Positions 10,440 through 21,398 of a DNA stretch of 64,000 nt are shown one piece after another (position 1 is the first letter of the stretch; every line of letters starts with the position of its first letter). The notes under the pieces were generated by a model. It did no database searches and was not told where the DNA came from. It worked only from the letters and a program-made list of their open reading frames with translations. A program made the position numbers and the translations under genes. Source of the DNA: Pseudoips prasinana (lineage: Eukaryota > Arthropoda > Insecta > Lepidoptera > Nolidae); contig OX621247.1 of assembly GCA_951640165.1 (NCBI GenBank), forward strand, positions 34,570,001 through 34,634,000, given 5' to 3'.

Positions 10440-11520
10440 CTATTGGCGCTAAAGTAAAGCGCTCAGAAGACTGACCGCATTGCCACGCCATTGTCTATGG
10501 CAATGCTGAATCTTAGGCTGAGATCTATAGAGCGTACTTAGACTTTACTCAAACTTTACTTACGTAAAACTTTGCTAAGTTTATGCTAAGCTTATACTTT
10601 GATTTGGTATTTATAGATTTTTTGACGTTAAGATTATGCTTAGCATAAGCTAAGACAGAAAAAGTCAAAACACCAATTGTAATTTCGTTACATGCATTAA
10701 CTTCTTAATTACTCTTTGGAAAACATTTTAAAACAGTCATAATTATAAATAAAACATGGTGCGCATCGTTCCTCTGTGTATTATTATTATTATTGAACTA
10801 TTAAGAAAATGACGAGTGAGATATAAAAATAGATTTTATTAATGATCAACAATCGACATTAATTTGTATTATGAGAAACGGAACATTGTTGTATCAGCTG
10901 TGAACGGAAACGTCAACTACTTATTTTTTTTATTTTTCTCGACCCTGGCATCTTCGGCCTTATGAGAATGTCAACTACAGTATATCAATGTTGCCAGATG
11001 ACAGATTAGATTTCTCTTCACGCCGTATCTAAAATTCCCCGAAAATTTGGTTTGAACACATAAATAAATAATAAATACAATGATAATGTCTAATAATTAT
11101 TGCTTTCTGTATTTTAGATATATTTATCAATATATCTGTAGTATTCCTTCGAATACAAATTCCGTAATTTCCCATTTCTCTGGAAATCCTATACAATGTG
11201 GCATCACTGTCTCTGATAATACGGAAAAATTTAAAAGTCGTGTAAGTTATGATGGTCAAGTATATTTTTGACTACTTTATTTTTATTTGGCTTATAGTGT
11301 AAGTTTTTACTAAGTCGTCGATTTTGTGGACTTAGCATTTGCTAAGCATGCACTCAGAGGGATTTGAAGATTGCTTTATAAATACCGACTTTGACTTAAG
11401 TCGAAAGTAAAGTCTGAGCAAAGTCCAAGTACGCTCTATAGATCTCAGCCTTAGACCCATAAAAAGGTCAGGAGATCACGGGAAGCGTCAATCAAGTGTT
11501 ATACAATATTTGTTCTTACA
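10440..11520 (-). pseudogene. Short coding relic split by a Harbinger element
   Basis: The outer parts (about 10440-10515 and 11451-11520) match the contiguous relic at 34480-34680, including GCATTGCCACGC, TATGGCAATGC and ATCACGGGAAGCGTCAATCA. Joined, they would encode on the minus strand part of the peptide described at 34480. The 935-bp Harbinger-like element sits between them at a TTA. Confidence 0.65.
10516..11450. mobile_element. PIF/Harbinger-like element with TTA target duplication
   Basis: Terminal inverted repeats starting GGCTGAGATCTATAGAGCG match over about 45 bp at both ends and are flanked by TTA (10513-10515 and 11451-11453), as expected for PIF/Harbinger. Internal frames (for example 11029-11259 minus) show no transposase motif I recognise, so it is scored as non-autonomous. 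The first GGCTGA bases are shared with the elements at 46716 and 47325. Confidence 0.8.
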
Positions 11521-11654
11521 ACTATTCTGAACCCGGCATTTATATTATAATCTACATAATAATAATGTTCTCCTAGCCGAATTTGGGCCACGGCGGCCAG
11601 TCTCAATGGAAATTAGCCATCTGCGCGGGACATATTATATTGCACAAAGGTGTG

Positions 11655-11900
11655 TGCAAAAACAGAAGCAATTTCTCTCTCAAGATCCGATGGGATGACT
11701 AGCGACACGACCGGAAAGAGGTCACGTACAAGACCAACGGCTTTATGTGCTCTCCGACAATACCGCCAACTTCCAGACTTCGATCTGATACTGAGTAACT
11801 TTCCTTTTTACAGCAATGTCCCAAAATAACTTTTTGAACCCAGGACCTCGATCTCTGCGAGGGTGAACACACTACCGCTAGTCCCACAGGTTAACCCACA
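11655..11900 (-). repeat. tRNA-derived SINE, second family
   Basis: The minus strand carries a B box-like GAGGTCCTGGGTTCAAAAAG and the body (AGTATCAGATCGAAGTC, TGTCGCTAGTCATCCCATCG) found at 47985-48190 (+), 50010-50240 (-) and 53850-54110 (-). Degraded. Confidence 0.65.
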
Positions 11901-12320
11901 TACCTACTAACTTACAAAACAAGAATATAACTTCTCTAGTTCAAGGTTTCCCGTCGCCAATATCATGCACGAGGTCTCATTAGTCTGACAGATATCGAGC
12001 TATTCCATTCGCCTTTTATGATTCAAAACGCGAACATTCTTAATTAGAGCTTATTGGTGTTGAAAATAGCCTGAGTTTAGTGTCAATCAAGCTAATTCTC
12101 CTTGGCACGGTATGGCACGTCATCATAAAGCTGAAATATCTGGCAAATCCCATTTATGGCTCATTAACATAGACTATAAAATGTGTATTCTACACTTACG
12201 ATGCTATAACTTCGGTTATATCTAGTGCAATGACTGTTTTATAACGAGGTAAAGATTATCCTAACACAACTGGCAGTTTATTGCGAAAAGCTTTAATTTA
12301 ATTTTGTTTTTTATATAGTA
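11901..12320. other. No gene seen
   Basis: Mixed composition, no supported feature. Confidence 0.4.
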
Positions 12321-12324
12321 TATC

Positions 12325-12499
12325 CCCTTTCACCCCGTGGGGCGAATTCATCTGAAGAAATTATCTAGCAGGGAACGGCAGAATTTCTTTAATATAGGTA
12401 CCCTTTTTATCGTTTTAAATTGTTTGTTACTTCTAGTCATATCTTTTAAATTCTTGTCTCGAAACTACATTCTTCATAACTCCTTAAACAGATATATGT
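12325..12499 (+). repeat. Fragment of RTE 5' leader
   Basis: Begins CCCTTTCACCCCGTGGGG, resembling the RTE leader at 4180-4205, then diverges. It lies directly upstream of a better head-plus-tail derivative. Confidence 0.4.
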
Positions 12500-12728
12500 A
12501 TAATATGACGATGGCGTGCGTCGTCGAAGATTATCATCACCCCATCTCATCCCGTGGGGGGTGTAGAAATCGTCCCGAATACCCACCAAAGAGCGTATTT
12601 TTGTATATCATGACCATCAAACTGCGATCGCGAACCCGTGTCGTGGCGATTATGGCGTATCCCCCATTTTGTGGGGAGGCTTTTGTCCAGCATTGAACGT
12701 AATTTGGCTGATATGATGATGATATTAT
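12500..12728 (+). mobile_element. RTE-derived short element (head plus tail)
   Basis: 5' part (ATCATCACCCCATCTCATCC, ACTGCGATCGCGAACCCGT, GGCGATTATGGC) matches the RTE leader at 4171-4325. 3' part (GGCTTTTGTCCAGCA, TTTGGCTGATATGATGATGA) matches the RTE end at 7255-7300. The whole coding region is missing. It could be moved by RTE enzymes that recognise the shared 3' end. Confidence 0.75.
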
Positions 12729-12975
12729 TATAGTATGGTATTATTTATTTATTTTTTACATACAAACATTAATATTATAATCATTTGAATCAATTATTAT
12801 TGAAATAACCTAACTTATCAACTAAAGAAACATAAATAAAATAAATACAAACATAAATAAAAAGTCTTACCAATGAGCTTATGTGTCAAAAAAATCGTCG
12901 GCATCGCTTTGAACTTATTAGCTAATAATATTATTAGTATTTAAACTAATATAATTATATATTTATTTACATACA

Positions 12976-13110
12976 CAGATGCCAGCACATCCAGCTACCC
13001 CAATCTGTCAAATTTCTTTTATAGATTTTCAACTTTATCACAAAAGCATAAGGTTCACTTTCAAATGGGGAAATTTAATAGATTGGGGTAGCTTGATGTG
13101 CTGGCGCCTG
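12976..13110. mobile_element. TA-flanked MITE, family M (copy 1)
   Basis: Inverted ends CAGATGCCAGCACATCC and CAGGCGCCAGCACATCA enclose a diverged palindromic body. The right end is flanked by TA; the left end has two extra bases. One of five copies here; TA flanks and CAG termini suggest the Tc1/mariner superfamily. Confidence 0.7.
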
Positions 13111-13144
13111 TACACAACTTTGAACATTTGATACACTCCATGGT

Positions 13145-13325
13145 TCACTTATGACTACTGCCTTTTCTACTTTATTTTTTCCTTGTCCACCCAACGGTGG
13201 TCTGGAAGAGATCGCTACAAAGTGTTAAGGCCACCAATTGTACCTGTATTTGCTTATTATGAGATAAAGTAGTATTCTAGTGCAATAAGGTGTACTCTAT
13301 TCTATTTTATTATATTTCATCTCCC
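13145..13325 (+). repeat. LINE 3'-end fragment
   Basis: GGTGGTCTGGAAGAGATCGC followed by GGCCACCAATTGTACCTGT resembles a common lepidopteran LINE 3' UTR. No coding part is retained. Assignment from memory of the motif, so moderate to low confidence. Confidence 0.45.
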
Positions 13326-13799
13326 CGTGTACGAGACCCATCACCTATGACGATTGCAACACATATGGCCTCACTCACGAGCTGACCCTTCCACTTAATG
13401 AACTTTGACAGGCATTCTTAAGCTCAAAAGATATACTATTGCAAAAAGAGGGACATTACAGATATACACACCATCTATAACAAAGAACATTTATGAATTG
13501 AAACCATTTTAGATTTTTCTCAAATCAATCATTTTAAATTGACTTGGATGATTACAAAAAAGATTGCGGATAAGTGGCGTTTGAATCGAGGTCCTTGGGT
13601 TGATTGATGAGGTCAACCCTGCGATTGGTGGAGATATAAACGGATTTGTTGATTTGAGGATCAATGCGTTTTTAGAGTTCCACATCCTGGGAAACCCTAT
13701 AGATCTTCATTAAACTCTTTGTCCGACGAATTGAATTGATTGAAAAATTAGTATCTGCCGTATTGCCATCCCACTGTCGATGTCTATAAGAGATGGAAT

Positions 13800-14665
13800 G
13801 TACTCACGGTAAGACAAAGATTTATATTGCTTACTGTACTCTTTAAACATTCACAATTACCCTACGATCCAAATAACAGAAAAGATAAACGTAGAATAGG
13901 TCATGTATGCCCTCCAAAACCACTTAATACTGCTCTTTCCCATAGATTTCATTGCTTTTTAGGTTATTTTCTATATAATAAAATAAATACAAAGCTCAAC
14001 ATATACTCCTGCCATAAAAACCGCTGCAAATTTCTAGTTACTAACTACCTCAAAGGTCTGGACTATCTTGAGACAGAAAAATTACTAACGCCTCTCACAT
14101 AAAATTTTTCTTTGGTACTCGTTACTCACTAGCACAACTCACTCACACCGACACATAGTTCAATTCCACTAACACGTCTTTCTTTTTGATTTTTCATACC
14201 TGTGGGTACAGGTGTGAGGGGACAAAAAGAAAGACACAACATACGACCGTAATTTCAATAATTAACACTCTATCACACACTCACATATCCCTCTTCTTTG
14301 ACACAAATAATCACCATGCACACGCTCTTCACTCTTCACTTTGATTATAAGGATGAATATCTTAGCAATAATAATTAGAATTAAGTTTACATAGCCTCTC
14401 TGTAATTAGTAGTTATATAAGTGTGTTTCACCTTACCTAATCCTGTTACAACGCTGTTACATAACGACTTGTTCATTTTTTGTTGTTTTAAAATGGCCTA
14501 ACCGCGGGAGGGTCCTGGTGACCTGTAATACAGGTTTTGTTAAAAACCTAAATCAGGCACCAGTCCCTCACAAAGTTGAACTAATGAAGATCTATGTACA
14601 TTAAGTTAAATATGATATTATTGTAACGTTCATCTTGTGAGGAGAGAATAAATGCTTTTTATTAT
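13800..14665 (+). mobile_element. 5'-truncated Jockey-superfamily LINE tail
   Basis: Contains the C-terminal coding relic at 13827-14102, then about 560 bases of 3' UTR ending in AATAAATGCTTTTTATTATT. Inside the UTR, GTCTTTCTTTTTG at 14178 pairs with CAAAAAGAAAGAC near 14222, enclosing a second small hairpin (ACCTGT/ACAGGT). Confidence 0.65.
13827..14102 (+). pseudogene. LINE ORF2 C-terminal relic
   Basis: Ninety-one codons opening with a TTG, ending LDYLETEKLLTPLT. The segment SHRFHCFLGYFLYNKINTK is characteristic of the C-terminus of Jockey-type polymerases, downstream of the RT domain. No RT or endonuclease residues remain, so it is a dead 5'-truncated insertion. Frames upstream (13330-13826) are too decayed to extend it with confidence. 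Confidence 0.65.
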
Positions 14666-14669
14666 TATT

Positions 14670-15090
14670 ATTATAGAATCCTGAGCGTTAGCGAGGAAAT
14701 CAAAATAGCACAAGGTGAAAAATCTTTGCACTCGAGTGCAACACAAAACTTTTCATCAAACCTCAGTGAGGAAATGACTAAATGCGAAAAAAATCTTATC
14801 ATAAATACTTTTATCTCAGTTTAGGTATTAATTACTATATCATGACAGTCTTTAAATTACTTGTATGATAAATTCGGTACCATAGAGGTAGTAGGTTTAC
14901 TGATATTTTGCATTCATAAAATGGTGCACACGATTTTCTAAATTCAAATGTACTTTAACTTCTAAAGGACTTCTAAAGGACTCCACTCAGATATCGAATA
15001 GTATAAATGCTCTTTACGAGATGAGGTGATGAAAATTAATGTATTTATCAATTATGAAACTTCAATTATAAGATACGCTCATAGCTATGT
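14670..15090. other. No gene seen
   Basis: AT-rich. A small local duplication of ACTTCTAAAGG near 14955-14977. Confidence 0.4.
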
Positions 15091-15104
15091 GCTGTCACTG
15101 GTCT

Positions 15105-15248
15105 ATCTTTACTAATATTATGAATGCGAAAGTAACTCTCTCTGTCGGCTGCGCTTTCGCGCCAAATCTTTTGAACCAATTTGAGCCAGAGAAAGGACAT
15201 CGGCTGCTTTTTAATTTGAAAATAAGCGTTGTAAGGAGTTATAAATTA
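15105..15248 (+). repeat. 5' fragment of Helitron family B
   Basis: TTTACTAATATTATGAATGC matches the family B 5' end (for example 26990), then diverges. It directly precedes a family A Helitron in the opposite orientation. Confidence 0.5.
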
Positions 15249-15548
15249 CTAGCTGTGCGGTTTTACCCGCGTTTAATTTTATAAATTACTATAGCTCCTC
15301 CCACGTAGGTGATAGCGTGATAATATTTAGCTTATATGTCGACCCGACCTCTTAGTAATATTCATGCAAAATTTTAAGTAAATCCATGCAGTACTTTTTG
15401 AGTTTAGCCCGGACATACATACAGACAAATAGACAAAAATTCTTAAAACTATATTTTCGGCTTCGTTATCGATAGTAGATCACGCCCCATGTAAAAAAAT
15501 ATTCAATGTACAGTTTTGACTTTCCTACGATTTTATTATATGTATAGA
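15249..15548 (-). mobile_element. Non-autonomous Helitron, family A (copy 1)
   Basis: On the minus strand it begins TCTATACATATAATAAAATC and ends in the shortened hairpin plus CACAGCTAG, then host T. The body (TCAAAAAGTACTGCATGGAT, GAGGTCGGGTCGACATATAA) matches copies at 26409, 46057 and 57413. No coding capacity. Confidence 0.72.
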
Positions 15549-15549
15549 T

Positions 15550-15613
15550 AACTGACGATACCTCCATGTCATGTAATATGTTCGGTATGTCCGGTTCGGA
15601 GGTATCGTCAGTT
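15550..15613. repeat. 64-bp hairpin element
   Basis: A perfect 16-bp stem, AACTGACGATACCTCC at 15550-15565 pairing with 15598-15613, encloses a 32-nt loop. It lies about 285 bp upstream of the receptor exon. Probably a minimal MITE. Confidence 0.65.
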
Positions 15614-15881
15614 TTAGTACTAGAAGCTTAAACTTATTTTTATATAAATATATATGACAATCAAAGTTTTTAAAAGTTTAACCCACAATGGTGTAAAATA
15701 ACAATGAGAAATAGGTTTTAAGTTTGTAAGGAAATATAAAAGGTTTCAGTGAATGTTTTATAAATTTGCGACAAGAGACAAAATATGAGAGACATGGTAA
15801 TGTAAAATTTACGGAGACATTACAAAACACAGACGATGTCCCGGGCGGGAGATTTATCATAATCATTTTAATTAATGTGTA

Positions 15882-15897
15882 CTTTCTTTTTTTTCAG
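15882..15897 (+). promoter_or_regulatory. Splice acceptor of receptor exon
   Basis: A pyrimidine tract CTTTCTTTTTTTTCAG ends at 15897, right before the exon that carries the receptor start. Confidence 0.75.
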
Positions 15898-15920
15898 ATG
15901 CGAGGAACTAAGTAGCACAA

Positions 15921-15989
15921 ATGGAACCTGTGAAAAACAAAAATGACTCTCCCGCCTTACGACGCAAGCCGGTCAAAGCCAAGCGTTGA
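15921..15989 (+). promoter_or_regulatory. Overlapping upstream ORF in receptor exon
   Basis: A 22-codon frame starts at 15921 and stops at 15987-15989. It is out of frame with the receptor and overlaps its first ATG (15943). A shorter 5-codon ATG frame starts at 15898. The next in-frame receptor ATG is at 15994, only five bases after this stop, in a good context (G at -3 and +4). Such an arrangement can limit receptor translation; this is inference. Confidence 0.55.
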
Positions 15990-16485
15990 AGCTATGGCGA
16001 CCACTATACTGCCATACCACAACACCTCACACTACACGACGTACTTATACCCATCAAAAAGGCCACCCGACGTTAAAATTAAAAACACAACAGTCAAACT
16101 AGACATTAGAGAAACGAACACCAGTGGTGATTTCATGAAATTCGTCGAAGACTTCAGTGATTATTTCTACAGTAACACCTCGCATGATTTTCCAGTAAAT
16201 ACCAGTCTCGATTTGGCAGAAGTTTACGGTTATACAAATTGTAGCTTTAACGGTACATTTAATATATCTTGTTTCAATCGCCAAGTGGATGAATCGGATC
16301 AGAATTTGTGGGCATTGTTGCTATTAATATTCCCATTTTTTACGTTGTTCGGTAATGTGTTAGTGATTATGAGTGTAGTGAGAGAGAGGACGCTGCAAAC
16401 TGTGACTAATTATTTTATAGTGAGTTTGGCGGTAGCTGATCTGCTGGTAGCAGTCGTCGTAATGCCGTTCGGAGTATACTACTTG
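15943..16485 (+). CDS. Dop2R: D2-like dopamine receptor, N-terminal exon (partial)
   Basis: The exon encodes the start of a rhodopsin-family receptor that couples extracellular dopamine to G proteins at the neuronal plasma membrane. Residues 1-120 form an extracellular tail with eight N-x-S/T sites (N27, N48, N59, N78, N86, N99, N103, N107). Residues about 122-146 are TM1 with GNVLV (Asn138 at the conserved position). Residues about 155-180 are TM2 with [10 protein letters not shown] (Asp166). The stretch [20 protein letters not shown] is close to D2-type dopamine receptors of insects and vertebrates. The coding part ends at Leu181 before GTGAGT; the intron position after TM2 also matches the D2-type gene as I recall it. 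Translation may begin at Met18 (15994) instead of Met1. TM3-TM7 lie on other exons outside this window. Another aminergic receptor is possible but less likely. Confidence 0.82.
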
Positions 16486-16491
16486 GTGAGT
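16486..16491 (+). promoter_or_regulatory. Splice donor of receptor exon
   Basis: GTGAGT directly follows codon 181 (phase 0). Reading on gives a stop after seven codons, as expected for intron. Confidence 0.8.
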
Positions 16492-16592
16492 AATAATATA
16501 AGCAGATATTAACTCACATGTATACATATTCGCCAATTTCTAAATATAATGTGCTTACGCATAGAACATTATTAAAATATTATTCGGAATTA

Positions 16593-16608
16593 AACACACA
16601 CACACATA

Positions 16609-16641
<33 letters not shown>

Positions 16642-16704
16642 GCACCCGCACACAATCAAAGACACATAGCCACATGCACACACCCACTCACAGCACACAC
16701 ACAC
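16593..16704. repeat. Compound (CA)n/(CG)n microsatellite
   Basis: CACACA runs, a pure CGCGCG run at about 16625-16640, then interrupted CA motifs. Lies about 100 bp into the receptor intron. Confidence 0.9.
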
Positions 16705-17262
16705 GATTTAGTCTTGTTTTATCTTATGTTTAATAACTGCCATAGATTGTACTGATAAATGTAAATTCAAATTAGGGGTTCGGGACTGAAACTCCTTAAT
16801 ACAGCCTACCTAGAAGATCAGCACTACACCCACCTAATCGTAGTTATAAGAAAGTACAACCCTTTAATGTAAATTATTATTAATGCCTTATGTATTACGA
16901 TTCACTTTTTGTAATAAAGATTTATTATTAAATGATTCCACCTAGAGATTTATTCTTTATTTTATTCTTTATTGCACACAGAAATACATATTCATATAAG
17001 TCATTAGAGCTAGCATGTACACAGGCGAGCTTAACTCAACTATGAGTTCTCTTCCAGCAAACCTTTGTCAGAGTGAGAGCTTATATGAGATGGGTTAGAA
17101 ACAGTGCACAACAATTTGACTTAAAAATAATACAAAAACAGAATTTACCAGTGGTAAATAAATATATACATAAACCTGCTTACTAATACTACATACTAAG
17201 TTACTTACGTACATACCTAATTATATAACATAAATATTAAACATATAATATATACATAAATA

Positions 17263-20168
17263 TTAACTGCCTGCCTGCTTAGTTAATTGAAAGAAGTGTT
17301 CTTTTGTTTTTCTCTTAAACACGTCAAGAGATGTTGTAGCGCGAATCGAATGTGGAAGGGCATTCCACAAACGCACTGCTTGAACAGTAAATGATCCGTC
17401 ATACCGGCTTGAGGAGTGAGAAGGCATTCGAAGTAGAAGTGAAGTGGTTGAACGACAGATTTTTTCTCGCGGGACTAAATACTCAAAGCGTTCACGGAGA
17501 TATGTGGGAGCATTGGTGTTATGAAGAATAGAATAGAGGAATGATAGAATATGACAATCTCGAAACTCGGACACGTGGTCATACTTTCGGAGGCCGTAAA
17601 TGAATCGGATACATAAATTCTGGAGACGTTCGAGCTTGTTGAGAAGTTCTTCATTTGCATCCAGGAAACAGACATCGGCATAGTCCAGAAGAGGAAGTAG
17701 AAGTGATTGAGCAAGGTAAATTTTAGTGCGAAAAGGCAAGAACTTCTGAAGCCGTTTTAAATGAACGTCTGAAATGAACAGTATACTCTCCTGCTTACTT
17801 CTGCAACGTGTTCGGACCATGATAAGGTGCAGTCAATAAATATCCCAAGGTTTTTGGCACATTTGGAATAAGTAATGGGAACGTCATCGTAAATTACTGG
17901 AGGTGGACATATATTTACTATTGTGTTAAGCATATACTGGCCACCAATAATGAGAGCTTGTGACTTAGATGGGTTTACCAGAAGGCCAAAGCTTTTGGCC
18001 CAATCGCTAATGTTACCAAGATCACTATTGATGGCAGCTATGGCTAAACTAAAATCCTCCACTTTAAAGTGACGATAAAGCTGCAAGTCGTCTGCGTAAA
18101 GATGGTAATTAGAAGATATAATTTTGGTAATAGCATTAATAAATACCGAGAAGAGAAGAGGAGAGAGTATGCCACCTTGAGGAACACCTGCAGTAAGATT
18201 ACACCACTCGGAGGTAGCCTCGTCGTGACGGACTGACTGCGAGCGCCCTCGAAGATAAGATTCAAACCACACAATTACTGAAGACGAGACATTTAGAGAG
18301 GATAGGATACCGAGAAGGATGTCAAAGTCAACTGAATTAAAAGCGCTGCTGAAATCCAGTAACACCATAACCGTTAGTGATTTCCGCTCCATGGCCAAAC
18401 GGATGTCATCTGTTATTTTGACCAGAGCTGTAGCAGTACTATGGCCAGGGCGGAAACCTGATTGGAAAGGGCTCAGCAGGCTTTTGGAAGAGAGATACCC
18501 TGAGAGTTGCTTGTTCACAATACTTTCAAGGACTTTGGATAGGATAGGAAGGATAGAAATTGGTCGGTACTGGGATAAGGAAGAAGGATTGGCTGATTTA
18601 GAAAGCGGTAGGATAAGGGCTTTTTTCCAAATAGAAGGGAAGGAACTTGTCTCCAGGGAGAAGTTAATAAGGTGAGTTATTATAGGAGCAAGTTCCTCTA
18701 GGATAAGGGAGATCATTTGTAGCTGGAGCCCGTCAACTCCTACAGCTTTGGTGGATATTGATCGGAAGGAATTTTTAATATATCGTTCAGTAACTGCTGT
18801 AAAAGAGAAAGAAGTACAATCTGGCATTGAAAGGTTAGAGAGGTATCTAAGAGTTGAAGATTTGGTGGTGGCACTCAATGCGACTGGTGGCTGTGAAAAG
18901 TGAGTATTGAGTGCATTGAGATCGACAGCTGTAACACTGCCATTTTCACTTTTGCCAACACCAAGTGATTTTAGAAATTGCCATACTTTTGTAGTGCTAA
19001 GATTATTAATAGAGTTATGTATGTGGCGTCTTTTAGCATCTCGACACATACGACTGCAGCGATTTCGGAGCTTTTTATAGACGTCCCAATTTTCATTAGA
19101 AGCAACCTTTCTATACCGTCTTTTGGCCTTGTCACGCTTAGACATAAGTTTTTTTATTTCATCGGAGAGCCATGGTGCAGGTACATGTTTAACCCTCACT
19201 TTTTTAATCGGAGCATGGCAATTATATAGATTTAAAAAGAACTCAGTAAATATGGCAACTTTTGTGTCCAAGTCGTTACAGTTGTAAACAGGAGACCAGT
19301 CAATACTGCCCGCATCCTCCCTCAAACGGTCCAGGACAATGTTTTTGAAGCTGCGTATGAAGAGATATTGAGACTTACGTCGAGGGCAGCGAATTTTGTA
19401 TGATAGATATACAAGATCATGATAGGAAAAGGATGCCGGCAACTGGCCATGAGAAGATACTTTAGATAGGTCGGATACAATTATTAAATCTAAAAGAGAA
19501 GGAGAACTGTGAGGAGCATGATGTGTAGCTTCCAGTGGTAGAATGTGCATGTTGACCGAAGAAATCAGAGAAAGAAGCTTACGACTCCGTGCATCATCCT
19601 TAAGTAAACAGGTGTTAAAGTCTCCAAGGATTATTATGTTATCATATTGGGGCGCAAGATTTTCCAGTTTAGATTCGAAAGAAGAGAAGTAGTCGATATG
19701 GCATGATGGACTATAATACACCCCCAAAAGCATTTTCGAATGATTAATGGTAATTTCGATAAAAAGATTTTCGGCAAATTTTGAATAATCACTTGGAGAC
19801 TTGTCGACCACCTTATGCTTCAAATCCATGCGTAAATAGATAGCCACTCCACCACACCCCTTTCCAGTTCTATCATTGCGCACTAGCTTATAGCCAGGTA
19901 TAGCATACTGTTTCGAAGGAAGTGCAGGTTTAAGAAATGTTTCAGAAACAAGAATAGCATGAATGAGGTCAGAGTCAAAAGATGACAGAAGGCTTTGAGC
20001 ATTTATATGTACCGCATTAAAACATTTAGATGACGAAAACGAAAGGTGTCAATAGAGCTGGTCGCGCAGTTGAAGTGATTCATCATCAGTAAATGCACTA
20101 GCGTAGTGTTCAGACGTAGAGGAAGAAGAACATGAAAGAAAATCGTCGTAATCGCTACTGGCAGACAT
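17263..20168 (-). pseudogene. LINE ORF2 (endonuclease-RT), one stop and one frameshift
   Basis: The frame begins at the ATG at 20168 (MSASSDYDDFLS). It has TGA at 20049-20051 (codon 40, where Arg fits), runs open to about 17757, and continues in another frame from about 17765 to 17263. The endonuclease part shows VHINAQSLLSSF, LVSETFL, ILGDFNTCL and SFSYHDLVYL. The RT part shows QYRPISILPILSKVLE, PFQSGFRPGHSTATAL, LLDFSSAFNSVD, AGVPQGGILSPLLFSVFI and YHLYADDLQLY. The part after the frameshift (SLLLPLLDYADVCFLDA, AVRLWNALPHSIR) is the usual LINE C-terminus. With just two lesions visible, the insertion is moderately old. Confidence 0.85.
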
Positions 20169-20621
20169 AATAAACTAAATAATAATATCAATACTATAAA
20201 TGCGTAATAAAATAACAAATATAAAACAAATACAACTAAACGATAATAACCCCTACACACTCATTTTACTAAAAAAAAAAATATAAAAATAAAACCGAAC
20301 AACAAAATATTGGATAAACAGTGCAGTAATAGTACCACGTTTCATCCGTAACGATAAGCGCCAAAAGCCGCAGTCTCACAGGGTATGATTGACATTTGAT
20401 AGTCGATGAAACAAAATTGTTAAAATGTCAATGTCATAGTTGTTATTTCTACACGGAACGCATAATTATTTACCTCCGAGTTATTTACATACAAATCTTA
20501 AATACCGTCAAATTACTGGAAGAATACAATATTAACGTGGTAAATTAAGAATGAGACATACTATATAATACTACCAATGAGTGTAGTTCAAAACATTGTC
20601 GGAAAGCTACCTCGGAAGATT

Positions 20622-21398
20622 TTATTTCGCCGGCCTGCGGGATCTCGTAGCTGTAGATGTGTTTGCACCTTTGCCGGTGTCTTGCAGAGACTTTCCCTTC
20701 TCGGTTCCCTTAGCAGCATCGCACGCTGGTGGCTGCGTGGCCGGGAACTCAGCCAGGAGAGCACGAAGTTGACTACTAGTCTCGATCTTCCGCTTCGATT
20801 GGCCTGCTAGCTGGATTATGATCAAACCTGCTGATGTCCAGACCTGTTTTTGGCCATAACTTCTGCGCGCATCCATAAAGACTCTGTGTCGCGGTTTTGT
20901 CAGGAACTCCGAGAGTGTATAACCCGAACCCTTCAGCATGGTCTTGGCATTCCAAACTTCACTCCTCCGTGTGTACTGGTGAAAGCGGACCAGGACAGGC
21001 CGAGGCTTGCTCTTGTTGGCTCCGAGGCGATGACAGACAGCTATATCTGTAGAAGTTAGTTCGGCCAGTTGCATCTTCTCAGTTAAAATACTCACGACTG
21101 TAGGCAATGGATCCTCATCTTCAGTAACACCGTGTAGCAGCAACACTTTCCTACGAGATGCCATTTCGTGCCGGTCCAGCCCCAAACTCAAAAGTTCAAC
21201 TTGACTCCTCAGTGCATCAAGTGTCTTACAGACAAAGGTTTTGAAGTCTGTAAACTCCCGTGACAAACTTGCAATTGTTTTGTGAGGAACTTCAGAACTA
21301 ACTGCAGCCTTCAGTTCAACCTCATGTTGGGCCATCCTGCTATTTAATGATTTTGACATCTCCTCCATCTGTTCAGAAAGCTTTGTGTACACATCCAT
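20622..21398 (-). CDS. LINE ORF1-like protein
   Basis: 258 codons from the ATG at 21398 to TAA at 20622-20624. Residues about 1-75 are predicted coiled coil by heptad spacing (MEEMSKSLNSRMAQHEVELK). Residues about 80-190 (KVLLLHGVTEDED, AVCHRLG, RPVLVRFHQYTRRSEVWNAK) resemble the RNA-binding module of L1-type ORF1 proteins. The Lys/Arg-rich tail could bind nucleic acid. It lies upstream of ORF2 on the same strand, which suggests the RNA-packaging protein of the same LINE. The 450-bp gap to ORF2 leaves open that it belongs to a second element. The frame is intact. Confidence 0.65.
   Translation of the reverse strand: MDVYTKLSEQMEEMSKSLNSRMAQHEVELKAAVSSEVPHKTIASLSREFTDFKTFVCKTLDALRSQVELLSLGLDRHEMASRRKVLLLHGVTEDEDPLPTVVSILTEKMQLAELTSTDIAVCHRLGANKSKPRPVLVRFHQYTRRSEVWNAKTMLKGSGYTLSEFLTKPRHRVFMDARRSYGQKQVWTSAGLIIIQLAGQSKRKIETSSQLRALLAEFPATQPPACDAAKGTEKGKSLQDTGKGANTSTATRSRRPAK

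Noticed and set aside
16518..16733. Frame with Thr-His and Ala-Arg runs
   Set aside because: Translation of the CA/CG microsatellite in the receptor intron.
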